From Luscinia megarhynchos (Eukaryota > Chordata > Aves > Passeriformes > Turdidae): 64,000 nt of DNA. A model generated the notes under the pieces. It was not told the origin of the DNA, did no database searches, and was given only the letters and a program-made list of their open reading frames with translations. The stretch lies in NCBI GenBank assembly GCA_034336665.1, contig CM067592.1:54364473-54428472 (forward strand), written 5' to 3'. How positions within the stretch are numbered: the stretch's first letter is position 1; the number at the start of each line of letters is the position of its first letter. A program made the translations under genes and the position numbers. Shown piece by piece: positions 24,345 through 36,657 of the stretch.

Positions 24345-25229
24345 CAAAAGCTAGATGGAAAGTGGTATTCCTCAGGAGTTGGTGGCAACCAAGGCTGCTA
24401 AAAATCTTAGTCAGTGGCATAGACAGAGGAGCTGAGGGCACTCTCAGAAAGTTTGCAGATGACATCCAGCTGAATTGTGCAGGTGACATGCTGGAGGGAA
24501 AGGATGGCATCCAGAGGGACCATGACAGGCTGGAGGGGTGGGCCCTATGAAGGTCATGAAGGACAGCCTGGGTGGAGAAAGGATTGAGTGGACTTGTGGG
24601 AGTTTGATAATTGAGAGGCTGGACATAGGTCAGCAGTATGTGCTCAGATCCCAGAAAGCCAGACATGTCCTGGGCTGCATCCAAAGCAGGGTGGCCAGTG
24701 GGGAGGAGATTCTGCACCTCTGCTCTGCTGGGACCTCAGCTGCAGTGCTGTGTTCCCAGTGCAGGAAAGACATCCTCCTGCTGGAGTGACTCCAAAGGAA
24801 GCTTGCGAGGATGAGCAGGGCCAGAGCACCTCTCCAGGTGGAGAGCTGGGGCAGAGGTTGAGTAATTTAGGGTTGGAGAAGTGCATGGGGAAATGACAGT
24901 ACCTGACAGGGTCCCAGAGGAGAGCTGAAGAGGGTTTTTATACAAGGACAGAGATAGGACAAGGAGGAATGACTTCAAATGAAAGAGAGTGGGTTTAAAT
25001 TAAACATAAGAAGTAAACACTTTACGGTGATGGTGGTGAGACCTTGGAACAGGTTGCCCAGAGAAGCTGGATGTCCCACCCCTGGAAGTGTTTGGATGTG
25101 GCTTTGATCATCCTAATTTCAAAGTGATCAAAACCCCATGCAGGTGTCCCTGTCCGTGCAAAGTGGGTTGGACAGGATGGTAGGACAGATGTCCCTTGCA
25201 ACATAAGCCATCCTATGATTTTATGACGT
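24345..25229 (+). mobile_element. CR1 LINE 3' portion
   Basis: A 5'-truncated CR1 in sense orientation. The frame KFADD at about 24449-24463 is the reverse transcriptase catalytic motif (F-A-D-D). It is followed by the thumb-like region, the tail (gggctgcatccaaagcagggtggccag), the 3' UTR (ccttggaacaggttgcccagagaagctgg) and a terminus resembling ATTCTATGA (ccatcctatgattttatgac). The frame is broken by stops and indels. There is no A-tail, as expected for CR1. Confidence 0.94.
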
Positions 25230-28200
25230 TTGAGATTGTGACACCTGTGCCAAGACTGAATGACTATTTATTGAAATACAGCCAGCTACTTTCAGAGTCC
25301 AAATGCCCCAAATAATCTGGATTAGGTCTTTACTTGAAAAATAATAGGATTGATTTTAGAGGTTTTTGAAATAGTTCCCCCTGAATTCAGTGAGCATTGC
25401 TTGTCTGCATCTCAGAATAATTTGTTTACCTGGTCACAGGGTCTCAATCCACTGAAATATGATCCATGGTTTACTTTGATTTTACAATAACTACTTCTTG
25501 AATGGTAGGATTTTTTTTTTTATTTCTAAAATAATTTGTAAAAATAAAATGTCCCAACTTTTGGAGCAATATATGATTAGGAACTCCCTTCACTGCATTC
25601 CACATTTCTTTTGCCTCTGAAGAGTGATCTGCAGTATGGTCACAGAACTCAGCCTTTTGGCAGAGAAAATTGTCTTGCCTTGAATGAGGTGCAATTGTTA
25701 GCATATATTTCCTTTCCTGCAATGTGTTTTCTAAATGATTACATTTAATATATTATATATGAATAGCATATAAATAAAAAACATGGATATAATTTTGAGT
25801 CCTTAATATAGTAAACTCTCTATAACCATTGATTTTTTCTGTAAAGCAGTTTGTTCAGAAGAATTAACATTCTTTTGCCTTTAAAAAATCCCAACAAGAC
25901 AACACTATTGTTAATTGGGTTATTGTGTTGGTTTTCTGTGATATGCATAGTGACTCCATAATATGTAGAGGGCCAGATTTTAGAAGGGTGAAAGAGGACC
26001 ATTTTTAACTCATAGGTGTGTCAAACAGCCAGTTGAATGCATCAGATATCAAAGATGTCAGAACAAATAAAATCAGAGTGATTGTGGAAGCTACAGTCCA
26101 CTTCAGGCATATATGGTTTGAGAAATAGATGGTTATGGTGATTGCTGACTAGGGATAAGATAATTTATCATTTGAAGTCAGAGAAGTAATATGTGATAGC
26201 AAATAAAGCCCTTACACTGCTTCAAAGTGGGGGAAGTAGCATCTTTCTACTGCTACTCTTCTGTTAGAAGAAATGATGGCTTGGATAAAATTTTGGATTC
26301 ATGTGTATAGAGCTCTTTTGCTGATGGGAGAATGAGTCACTTGCGTGAACTGATGGAAAGAATGAAAGCGGAGAAAGGGATCCTCTGGGAAGGCATGGTA
26401 ACAATTAAGTGTTCTGTGATGAACTGGATATTTCTTGATTTTGGTGTAGTTATTAATCTGTTTTGGTTGATGAAACAGTGTCTTAATAAAATCTCACCTA
26501 AAAAAGCTTGCCTTAAACAAAGAGAGCACGGTCTCTGCTGTTTAACTAAGAAGTTGAATTAGACTAATAACTACTGGGCAAACTTTGGGGAAAACATAAG
26601 CCACTCAGATTTCTCAAGTATTTGTAGCCCTTTGGTGGCTTGGTGAACTTCTTGTTGGTGACTGTTCTGTACACCTTTGCTGCTGTGGGGCTTTGCTTCT
26701 CCTCAGAACTTAATTTTTTTATTACAGAAGTATGTACTAAAAGGTGCAGCAGGTGCAGTACAATTGAACAGAAAGAGTCAGATACTGCTTTGTGTTTGGG
26801 GAGAAAAAAAAGGCTGCTTGAAGGCAGAGGTAGAAAGGTGTTCAGAAAACTAAAATTACTCCTGTAAGTGCTCTTTTTCCAGTGAGATGAATGAAAATTA
26901 AGTGGCTTTGGAGATTATCCTTCCCCTCCGGCTCTCCCTCCTGCTTCTCTCTCAAGTATTCCAACTGAGATGCTGGCACAGCAGCTGTTCAAGCTTGACA
27001 TATCAATAATAAAGCCATTTCTGCCCTGCAGAGTAGAAAAGGGTGCAGGAGAGACACACTAGCTCCTTTTGTACTTGATGTGGTGGTGAGGAGGGGTTGG
27101 GCAGCTGTGGCTGCTCTTTTTTCTGTATGCTTCTCTTTGTGAATCAGGGAGTGTTGGTTGGTCTGAGGGACATTTGATGTTGCATTCCAATTGAGCTCAT
27201 GAACCCGAGTTTGTCCACTCCTTTGGCCAGAAAAGGGGTTTTTTTGTAGTTAACTTCTAATCTTATGTATCAAGGTTCTTAGAACATGGTATTATCTAAA
27301 TTTCAACTCCAAGATTTCTCTTAATTTCATTCAAGATATGTGTAACCTAATATAATGTCATGAAAGATAAAGTAAAAGATCCCCTCTCACGTCCCATTTC
27401 TTTATATTTTTAGGCCAATTTAATTCTTTAGGATGAAGTTGTCTCTTAGCTGTTTTGAGATGTGACTAAAACATGAAAATGAAGTAGTATAACTTTGAGT
27501 CAAATGATTGCATTATTCTAGTGGCAACTGAGCAGCTTATAAATAGCCATCTTACTACTTGTTTGATAACTGAGATAGTGGATTATGCTCTTAAACAAGT
27601 GTGGCTGCAAGTCTGCACTGTTCCCAGCCTGTGTTTAATAGTTTAAGCTAACATTCTGTCCTCTGCACTAGCTGGCTGCTGAACTGAAGCTGCTGGGCAT
27701 AGAGATGTGCTCTCCTGTGGCAGTGTGGCTTCAGGCAAACAATAAACTGGAGAGGAAGACAGCTGAGAACTATGCTTTTTTGTACCAGAATATGCTATGA
27801 GCCCACAAAATGCTGTTCTAAATTATTTTTCTGTAATATGGTCGTCTTCTAACAGTATGGAACTTTCCTTGGGTTGCTGTAAGTCTTCCTGGACCCTGCA
27901 AAGAGCTGGCATCCCTCACCAAGGAATGAGTCTGAGAACCTCTGTGATGGAGCTTGGTTGTATGTTGGTCTGTACAGCATACAGACTGCTGTGATGTGCA
28001 GTGGGCTTTTCTCACACACTTGCTAAAAGTCGTGATCTTTAGCGAAAAGAGTTCATTCTACAGAAAAACTTGTTCTGTGTACAGCTTTAGATCTGAAAGG
28101 TATAGTAAAGAACAGCTACCTGTTAAGGTGGAACAAAAGGGTGCTATCATTCCAAGGTGAAGATGTAGAAGTGACAGATTTAAAAAGGGATGATTGAGTT

Positions 28201-28786
28201 TGCAGTGCAGTTTTGCTATACTTTCAAGTTTATAGACAGTTAGATAGACTTTCATAAATAACTGTATCATCAACATCCTGTGTTTTCTTTCATCTGTGTC
28301 TTTCCACTGGATGGTCTAGCCTATATTCGATCCTCTATGTTGATAAATATATAACCATTTTGGGGTGATAGATGCCTTTTCATGTTGCTGCTATATAAAC
28401 GCTCAGCCAGTCCTTTTAGGAGGTGTTTAACACACAGCTTGTTAAACCAATGAACTCAATTAATTAAATATTGTGTCAAAGGAGCCCTTGGCCAGTAATG
28501 CCAGAAAAATATATTGGACTGCAGTACTATAGCCATGTTTATGCATGCCAAAAAGTATTTGGAATGAAAATATTCAGAACTGAAGGCTTCGTTCAAAAAC
28601 TCCTGGAGGACAGAGAAATCATTTTGCCTTCACTGTGTATCACTAGATAAGCACAGAAGATGTAGATTTGGCAGTCATTGGTATTCTTGGCTAGTTAGGA
28701 GACTGGGTAGGGCCCTTCCTACACATGCAGATGTGGGATAATGCTTGTGGTGGGTTGACCTTGCCTGGTGCAATATCTCCCTTTTA
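25230..28786. other. Unassigned AT-rich DNA
   Basis: No gene or mobile element was recognised. Open frames here are short and show no recognisable family. Confidence 0.55.
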
Positions 28787-29150
28787 TCAGTCATCTGGGA
28801 CTTCTCCTGGCTGCCATGACTTCTCAAATATCATTGAGACTGTCTTGGCCACTACCCTCAGCCAATTCCCTTGGGACTCTGGCATGCATCTCATCAGGTC
28901 TTATACACCTGTGTGCATCTGTGATTATCTTTCTGGGCTGCAAGCTCTCATTGCTAGCTCCTGTCCAATTCTTTGGCTTCTAATGACTCTCTGTAGGTCT
29001 GTTCTCAGGATATACACCTTGCAGTCTGTATTGAAACTGGGGATTGACCTGGATAAGGTGCAGGATCCTGCAACTGTTCTTGTTGAACATCTTGAGGTCT
29101 GTAGGGAGCCACTCATCATGTCTATGAAGATCCATTTGAGGCTGTGGGAA
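28787..29150 (-). mobile_element. Old CR1 LINE fragment
   Basis: The stretch from cagtcatctgggacttctcctgg to gcatgcatctcatcagg (28790-28899) is the reverse complement of the CR1 reverse transcriptase segment around the 'GPDGMHPRVLRELAD' motif. A second patch near 29057-29100 resembles another part of CR1 RT (gtgcaggatcctgcaactgttcttgttgaac). The middle is too diverged to align by eye, so this may be one deleted copy or two adjacent pieces. Confidence 0.65.
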
Positions 29151-32100
29151 AGCTTCATGCTCAATATTAATTTTCTACTTTTTTGTTGACAAAAAAAAAT
29201 TATTTATTCACTAATATGATTACAGATTCTTTAGTAATGTAGAATGCAACTGAGTGCATCACTTCCTGTAAGCAGCAAATAAAGGTGGGATATTAATTTT
29301 GTGCTGACTCTGAGGCAAAAATACTGAAACAATTAGTGGTGGTGTTTGAACTTAGAGATTAAATGCACTAGTTTGGATGGAGGAAGAGGTAATAATTATA
29401 TGCCTAGGAAAAGCATGTCAGTGTTCAAAAAACGCTGGAGAACTCCTGAAAAAGTCAAGGGTGGAGAGATGCGTGCAGCCCAAAAAAAATCTCTGCCAAA
29501 ATGCCACTTGGAAAACACTGTTGCCTTTTAGGTAGTGGTAGCTCAAGATAAGGCCAATGACTGTGAAGAGCCCTTTCCAGCATAGTTGCTGTTATACCAA
29601 AACAACAAGCTGTAGCACAAGAAGAGGGCAGGGGTAGTAAAGATTGACAAGTACTATATGGTCTGGAAATGTGATATCTGTGATGGTCTGGTAAATTCAC
29701 ATTGCACTGAAATTCCTTAAACCTATAGTAACACTCAAACCAATGCTGTTGGCAATCCTAATGTTGTCCTGATGATTGTAGGATTTTAAGGATACCCATA
29801 GGAAATCTATGAAGGGATACAGGGCATGTAACCAAAGTCTACCTGCCTTCCTCCTCCAGGTCATTTTATGGCACCTGGGGAGAAAGCTTGTGATTAGAAA
29901 TGTGCCTGTAAGTTTATATTACACTGCAATATTAAGCTATTGCATTTTGGGACAGCAATGATACTAATTTCATAACCTTTAAAACAGGGTATATATAGTG
30001 GGATCCCTAATAGGAATAAGTCATACTCCAATATGACTTTAATTGTCATTCTCTTATCTCATGCTCTTGACAATAATATCCTCAGTATAATAATACAGCT
30101 TCTATGGTAAGAAACAGTCTTTTGATAATAGAAATGTAAAAGGTTCACAGAGACCTTTTGCAGTAATTTATTTTTGTTTTAATTTCTTTGTTTTTTCCTG
30201 TAACTTTTAATTAATCTTGTTATTACCTCTTTTGACCTGTCTACTTTTAAGAGTGCTTTGGGGATGGGCAGAAAACTCATGCATCAAAGATGGCTCGGCA
30301 GTAAAAAGATGGCTTTTATAAACTGGTAATTGGGAATCAATGTGCTTTAAGCTGTGGGCAGAAAATGTAATAAACAATCTGGTCTAGAGGGACAAAGGAT
30401 TATTTGTTAATAGTATAAAAAGGTCAGTGCTACAGTAATTAAATTAAACCTGCAAGGCATTCCAAGCCATACTTCCAAATTGTAATATACCAGAAAGAAA
30501 GAAAGAAGGTGCTTGACAACTATTTTCTGTTGAATCTACCATGGATCATGCCCTATATAAATTAACATGCTTAAATAGCTTTCAGCTGCAACGCTTGATT
30601 TTAAACGTGCAATAATTGATATTATATTATATGATGCTGTAAAGGCCCAACAGCTCAGAAGTGAAGAGTATGTGGCTCTGCACAGACCCGGGTTCAGGGC
30701 AGCCAATATTTCTGCAGCACACACTACATCTACCTGCATCTATGCAGTCTTGCAGCAGTGTGTGCCTGTGAGGTATTGCACCAGAATCTTGGTCTTTTGC
30801 ACACGAAAAAGCAAGGATCATCCCTTTGGTTGAACTGGTGAGTATTAACAGCTGCACCCAGTAGATTTTCAGGATTGTTTTTGGTGGAATTATGCTCTGT
30901 GTGTTGTGTCGTTAAAACCAGAAAATTCAATATGAAATACTACTTCAGCACTTGAAACTACTCTGTTCCTTGGATTTTGTGTTAACTATTGATCTGTCAC
31001 TTAGCAAACTGCAACATGGATAGTTATAAGTGCATGCTTTTTTCTTTCTTTGTCCATTTAATGTAAAGTTTCAGATTTCTGCACCTCATCTCTAGCAGTG
31101 TTTAACTGTAGACCTTCTGTTTTTTTGAATCTTAAAAGAGCACCTCAGGAGGTTGATATAATTAACCTTGGGATAAGGACTGTGTGAGAACACTAATTTA
31201 CTTTTAATTAGTAATATTTTCTTAGTTAACTTCATTACTGCTGACAACTACTTTGTAGTAATGAAGGCTTTAATCAGAAATGGGGATGCGTTATTTGGCC
31301 AGCTGGCCTCAAAAGATGGAAGACTGCTGCATGCATAGAAATATGTTATGTGTGTTGGAATTGTTTTCTGAGTACACTAGGACAGCTCAGTTCTTGGCTA
31401 TATCATGGCTCGGTATGTTTTCTAGATTACTCCATATTTCTGGGAACTTCCCTGATCCAACACCTGTAAAATAACACCAGTTGCTGGGTTTTTTTCCCAG
31501 CACACCTGGATTCATTGATAGGGAAATAGTCTGAGACTGAGTCATATTTAGGCATGGCAAGTGTTCTGAGACTTGGTGGTTAAAGGTCATCTCAAGTTCC
31601 ACACTAAAGAGCTATCATCTCCAGTGATTTGGTTCGGTTTTCTTTATGAACAATAGGGGTAAAAAATATTGCCTCATCTCTTGTTAAGGATCAATGGATA
31701 GAGGACAGTGTGAGGAAAAAAAAATGCTAAGCAGGTGAAAGCTAAGGGCTAAGCTAAGTGAAAAGCATGTGGCTCAGCTATCAAACCTGAGCTCTAATTT
31801 GTTTAATCTGTTTAATTTTTATCAAGAAAATGAGATCTCAATTGGTTGCATATCACTTACGAGTTTTGCAGAATGTTTTTGCACACAATTCAGAAGTTTC
31901 CAGGGCCTGGATTTTAAAGGGGGAAGCTAACATCAAAGTGACTGGCCATTGTAATGAATAAAGTCTTGGGAGCTTTGGAATAAATAACCAGTCTGCTCAG
32001 CATGAACTGTCTGTAACTAGGGAGTGAAGAAATCCTGAGGATGTTGTATATGAGCTGTTTATAAGGATACCAGTCAGGGACAGATTCATAATTGTGGAGA

Positions 32101-33024
32101 AATCTCTTAGAAAATAGACAATGGACGTTGAATTTTTGAAAGTAGACAGGTCTTCTGACTGCTGGGTAACGTTTTATTTTTTCTTTTTTTCCTTTCTATT
32201 TCTCTAGCTGTGTTTATTTGATATGCCTCTTATGATAAAGCCTCAGTGTATTTCTCTGATAAAAGAGCTGTCTATATTCAAATCCATAGACTTCTGAGGG
32301 ACAGGATTGAAGTGTAAGGAGAATAATAACAGAAATACATTGAAATCTTTTCACCTATAAGTTAAGTAGGGTTTAAGTCCAGGAGTACAAAGAGAAATGT
32401 GTGAGTTTAGAACATCAGAAATGTTCCACTTTGAAGTTTTCCTTTTTTCTTGATTCATAATAAGACATTAGTTCTTGAATGTCAAAGCACTATGTAAGTA
32501 TTGTAATCAAATGGGTTCAGTGCTTAGTTCAATTTTTGCTAATTTCTGTTTTTCTTTGTGTAAGGGAAATGTTTATAGATACAGACTTTCACTTCTCTTC
32601 CAGTCTTTGTTGGCATGAACCCATGAAAATTATGGGATTGCATGTTTTCTATTGTTCAAAACAGTGAACAGCAGGCATGACAGAATTGTATGATGCTAGA
32701 ACAATATTTCTGTCTCAGTGCACAGCATGGTTAAAAATAACAGAAGACCAAAAGATAATTAAGATGGTGAATCTTACACATACAGCATTTAGAGCTGCTG
32801 AAATTGAGGATGCAAAGAAATCTGTCCTGTTTGAAGTGTGAGGTACCTGACCTATAAATTACAATAGATTAATTTGCTTGGACAGTGTTTTGAGAGAGGA
32901 CAAAAATGAGGTTTCAGAATAACGTCATGTTTGCAATGCATGTTTGAACAGTAAGTAGGCTGAAGTGGGAGATATTATCAGCACCAACCAAAAGTGTGTG
33001 ACCTTAGGTGTGCAGTAGCATGTG
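29151..33024. other. Unassigned AT-rich DNA
   Basis: No gene or mobile element was recognised. A short (GAAA)n run lies near 30491-30506. Confidence 0.55.
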
Positions 33025-33205
33025 CTTTTGTGGGAGCATGTCATGTGTGAGCTGGCAATGTGCATTTGCAGCCTGGAAATCCATTTGTGCCCTGGTCTGA
33101 GAAGTGTGGCCAGCAGGTTGAGGGAGGTGCTCTTGTGAGATCCCACCTGGAGTGCTGCATCCAGCTTTGGTGCCTCTGGAAATAAGGATATCAAGTGGAC
33201 AAAAA
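33025..33205 (+). mobile_element. Short CR1 LINE fragment
   Basis: The stretch gtgtggccagcaggttgagggaggtgctcttgtgagatcccacctggagtgctgcatccagctttgg (about 33104-33172) matches the C-terminal part of CR1 ORF2 in sense orientation. Both ends are lost, so it is an old internal relic. Confidence 0.85.
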
Positions 33206-35449
33206 TACTTGATCTGGATTCTGCTTTGCTTGGGAAACAATGACAAGTGCAGGCAGTATGATTGTGGTTAGGAAGAGTTCACTGCAGGCACTTCACTGCT
33301 ACACCAGTCTCTGACATGTTATCTCTAGAAGAAATCACTAAGTTAAACTCATAAGAAATTAATCCTTTAATGAGTTGTTTTCCCTGATTATTGTGCCAAG
33401 ACACTGAAGCATGTGATGCATCTATTGAAACTTGATTTTTCATTGTAAGAAATGGAAAGATTATTGCAAATATTGCTGGAAATCATTGTGCAAACTATTG
33501 AACATAAGCAATTGATTTCTAGCTTTATTGGATTTCATTCCTATTTTAGATCTTGTTTTTTAGATTTTTTTTTTATACCGGCTCATTGCCAGTTAAAAGA
33601 CAGGAGGATTGTCTTGAAAAATTGTCTGCTATATCATTGCTGCTTTTACCTTTTCCGTATGAAAATATGTCCTAGGGAGCATGCTAAGTGAAAATGGTTT
33701 TTGAGTCTTTTTCAGGACGTTCTTTGAGAGCTTTGGTTGTAGATTAGTGACTGTTTCTAAAAGGTTTTGCTAGGGAGCAGAAGCTGCTTCCTCTCTCAGC
33801 TCCTCAATAAATAGTGTTTTTCTCTTGTCTCTGAATGCTTGCTTGCAGGTACTCATTCCCTTTTTATTTTTTTGCCTCCGTTTTCTCATCCTATCACAAC
33901 TCTATAGAGGGAGATAATGTGCCATAAATGAAAAACTCTCATGTATTGTGGCTGTGATGAAATTGAGAGAGTGTATTATACTGCATCCAAAGTTAGCCTG
34001 ACTCTGTGCTGATGTGGCAACACTGCACCAGAAGCCACACACAGGTACACTCTGCTCAATATTAAAATTTAAATCAAATATATTCTAAAAAGAAAAAAAA
34101 AAGGTGTTTCTTCTTATTCTTCTTATCCCTGACTTAAAGTGGCAACATGCATCTTATGGCAAATGAAAAACCATGTCCTGTCTCCATAGAAGGTGAGGAA
34201 GAGCTTACAGTGGCTGAGTAGCATCAATCCTTAAATGTGGAGAGAATGTTGGAGCAAACTCCACTTGCCTTTATTTGTGTTTTTTGTAGAGATTGTTTTG
34301 CATATTTTGGTAATGCCCTTCTGGTGATTTTTAATGATTGCTGTGACTTTTATGTGTCCTTTCAGGGGGTCAGTAGGAAGCCTTCTTCTACCACCCCAAA
34401 TTCCTCCTTCCGTGAGGGCTTACTTCACTAACAGAGTCCTGAAATATGCAGATGACCCTTGAAATTTCCCAAGCACATTTGTCTTTGCTGGCAATACACC
34501 ATGCACTATTATGTATTGCCCCAAATCTCTGTTCCTGTTTAATTACATGAACCATTCTAGACACTGACTTGTTTAAAATAGGCCTAGGGTTTTCCATTAC
34601 AAAGTAGCAATTTTCTCTTAAATAAGAAAAGGGTTTTTCTAGCAACAAATCTACATGGCTGGCACTGATTTTTATGGCTGGAGAACCAGGAAACAGCAGG
34701 CATACACCCCAGGCACTCCTAAACAATAAAGATACTGTTACTCATTATTTTGGGGGGACCTGGGGCAGAACTTCTAACACTTGACTTCAATTTCATGTTT
34801 AAATCTCCAGGTGTTTGGTATAGTGAAGACAAAGAGAACTGCAAACAACAATGAACTAAGAAGAAATACAACACAACCAGAAAGAATATTCCACTGCAAT
34901 ATGACTTGTGAGAGTTAAGGTACCATTTGTAGAGAACTCAGGGATGCCTGAAGCAACAAAGCTGTTAATACTTTCAATTTGGCTTATCCACGTATTTGCA
35001 GAGAGTCTGAAAATTTTAATTCAGAGGAAAATTCAAACTTTTGAGCTCAAATAATACCTATTTTTTTCCCAGTTATTGAACTGCTATTATTATCTTCAAC
35101 CTAAAAATTTTTTTTGAAGGGAGCGGGACTACTACAGGACTCCTTAGAGGAATTGAAATCAGATAAAACTCTGATTTAAATGTGGATTTTGTGTGTTCAG
35201 TAGTGAAAATTTTTTATTATTTTTTTATTGAAACAAAAATCTGGGACAGTATTTTTCAAATTACTGAGGTTAGCACAAAGCATAACAAATTGCTTCAAGA
35301 GGCTTTGAAATCATAGGTGAATTAAGAATGTCTCTTGATTTTGTGAAGCTCCACATTGTTTAAAGATATCTTTATGATTGATTGGTACTCTGCCCTTTAT
35401 CTTTATAAGATGTTCTCAGATAAAACAGAATTCAAGGTTGTCCATAATC
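33206..35449. other. Unassigned AT-rich DNA
   Basis: No gene or mobile element was recognised. It ends at the target duplication of the inverted-LTR element (35450-35454). Confidence 0.55.
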
Positions 35450-35454
35450 ACTAG

Positions 35455-36053
35455 TGTCCTGGGTTAGTGTTATGACTACTCCTCTACCTGCCCCCCCCGC
35501 TCTGTCTGCATGGAGCTGCTGCCGCCTCCCCCGCCCGGCGGGCCCGGCTGCTGGGCTGCTGCTGCCTGCTGCTTTAGCTGCTGCTGCTGCTGGCCTGCTG
35601 CTGCTGCTTTTGCTGCTGCTTTTGCCGCTTTGGCTGCCGCTTTTTTCCCCTAGCTTTTGCCCCAGCTTCTCCTGCCCCCAGCTGCTCCCTCTCTCTCTCT
35701 CCCTTCTTCCCTTCATCCCGAAGATCTGCACCGGCTCCGGACAGAGGGATCTGAACATCAGAGACTGCGTCTGGAAGCCTGCCACAGAAGCTTTGCACCC
35801 TTCCCAGCAGGGACTGACTGAGCTCGTCCATCCTCGCTCACCTTGGTGAAAACGTTTTGTGTCATCTGGGGATTGTTCTGTCCTGGTGTTGGGAAGTGTT
35901 TTGTTAAAATAAACAAGTTTTTTCCACTTTTTTCCCTCGGAGGAAGTTCTTCCCGAACCCGGTAGTGGGAGGGGGAAGGAGTTCTGGGGGTTTATTTTCC
36001 TAGGGGGACTCCTTTGTGAGATATCTCCCGTAAATTTGTCCTAAACCAGGACA
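35455..36053 (+). mobile_element. Left LTR of the inverted-LTR element
   Basis: Starts TGTCCTGGGTTAG and ends CTAAACCAGGACA, so its own two termini are near-identical inverted repeats. After a C8 run (35491-35498) comes a GC-rich, CTG/CTTTTG-rich block (about 35515-35640), then CT-rich sequence. The AATAAA signal lies at 35908-35913, with a T-rich and G-rich stretch after it that fits R/U5. It is followed by AATCT, the same 5 bases that separate the right LTR from its primer binding site. Confidence 0.92.
35908..35913 (+). promoter_or_regulatory. Polyadenylation signal in left LTR
   Basis: AATAAA followed by a T-rich stretch, about 140 bases before the LTR 3' end. The mirror copy is at 36798-36803 on the minus strand. 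Confidence 0.65.
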
Positions 36054-36056
36054 AAT

Positions 36057-36653
36057 CTACCATTCAGGACTCTTCACATTTTGCTTTGCTCCTAAATCAG
36101 GAGTTACACCAACCCCTCCAGAAATCTCAGCTCTCATTTTATATAAACTGTAAACAGTGTATAAAAAGCTTGCTAAATTAAACATCAGAAAGATAATCTC
36201 TTTAGTGTTCAGGGAAACCTGCACATTTTCTAATAAAGATGTAAAAAATTCAGAGGAGACAAAGGAAAGCAAAGGCTGAAAAGCCTCCTCCCCCTCTTCT
36301 CCTCTAACAAACTGAGTGCATATCCATAACCAGGATCCAGAAGATATCCCTGGAACCGATTCCAGCATCTTTATAAACCTCTTACAAGCCATCGCAACCA
36401 AGCCCAGTCCGATAAATATTTTGGTCATTATCCCTCTAGTATAAAAACTACAAATAAGGGACAGTACTGGAGCTATTTCCGGATAGGAAAATAACCCCAG
36501 AGACCAGAGAGGTATTAAAACCTCAAAAAACCCTAGTATCCAAAACCACATACCAGCTTCCATCCCAAAAAACATTTTAAATCTATACCAATACACAGTT
36601 ACAAGGTAATAAAGTTTTTTCCACTTCCTCGTGCCCCTAACGTTGGGCGCCAA
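36057..36653 (-). CDS. 198-codon open frame filling the core of the inverted-LTR element; product not recognised
   Basis: The frame is open over the whole core, from the primer binding site to the left junction. It has no ATG at its edge (the listed start would be TTG at 36651-36653); the first in-frame ATG is at 36575, giving 172 codons. Hydrophobic stretches lie at about residues 35-55, 60-71, 77-90 and 153-171, so a multi-pass membrane protein is possible. A basic N-terminal segment (RGTRKWKK) precedes them. The acidic patch GEEGEE lies near residues 118-123. It is not a recognisable Gag, protease, polymerase or envelope protein. The TAG stop is formed by the junction itself: its first two bases are one side and the rest the other, so the original frame may have continued. 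It could equally be an untranslated leader that happens to be open. Confidence 0.4.
   Translation of the reverse strand: MAPNVRGTRKWKKLYYLVTVYWYRFKMFFGMEAGMWFWILGFFEVLIPLWSLGLFSYPEIAPVLSLICSFYTRGIMTKIFIGLGLVAMACKRFIKMLESVPGISSGSWLWICTQFVRGEEGEEAFQPLLSFVSSEFFTSLLENVQVSLNTKEIIFLMFNLASFLYTVYSLYKMRAEISGGVGVTPDLGAKQNVKSPEW
36640..36652 (-). promoter_or_regulatory. Lysine-tRNA-type primer binding site
   Basis: On the minus strand, TGGCGCCCAACGT follows the right LTR after AATCT. This matches the 3' end complement used by lysine-tRNA-primed retroviruses (the Lys-1,2 type). It is where minus-strand DNA synthesis would start, and it marks the right LTR as the functional 5' LTR of the core. Confidence 0.85.
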
Positions 36654-36657
36654 GATT

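Noticed and set aside
26332..26867. Two adjacent open frames of 76 and 75 residues
   Set aside because: No recognised family, no splice structure and composition like the surroundings.
35432..35849. Leucine-rich and Gln/Ser-rich frames, mirrored at 36862-37261
   Set aside because: They come from CTG-type repeats inside the LTRs, and the mirror copies reflect the inverted arms, not two genes.
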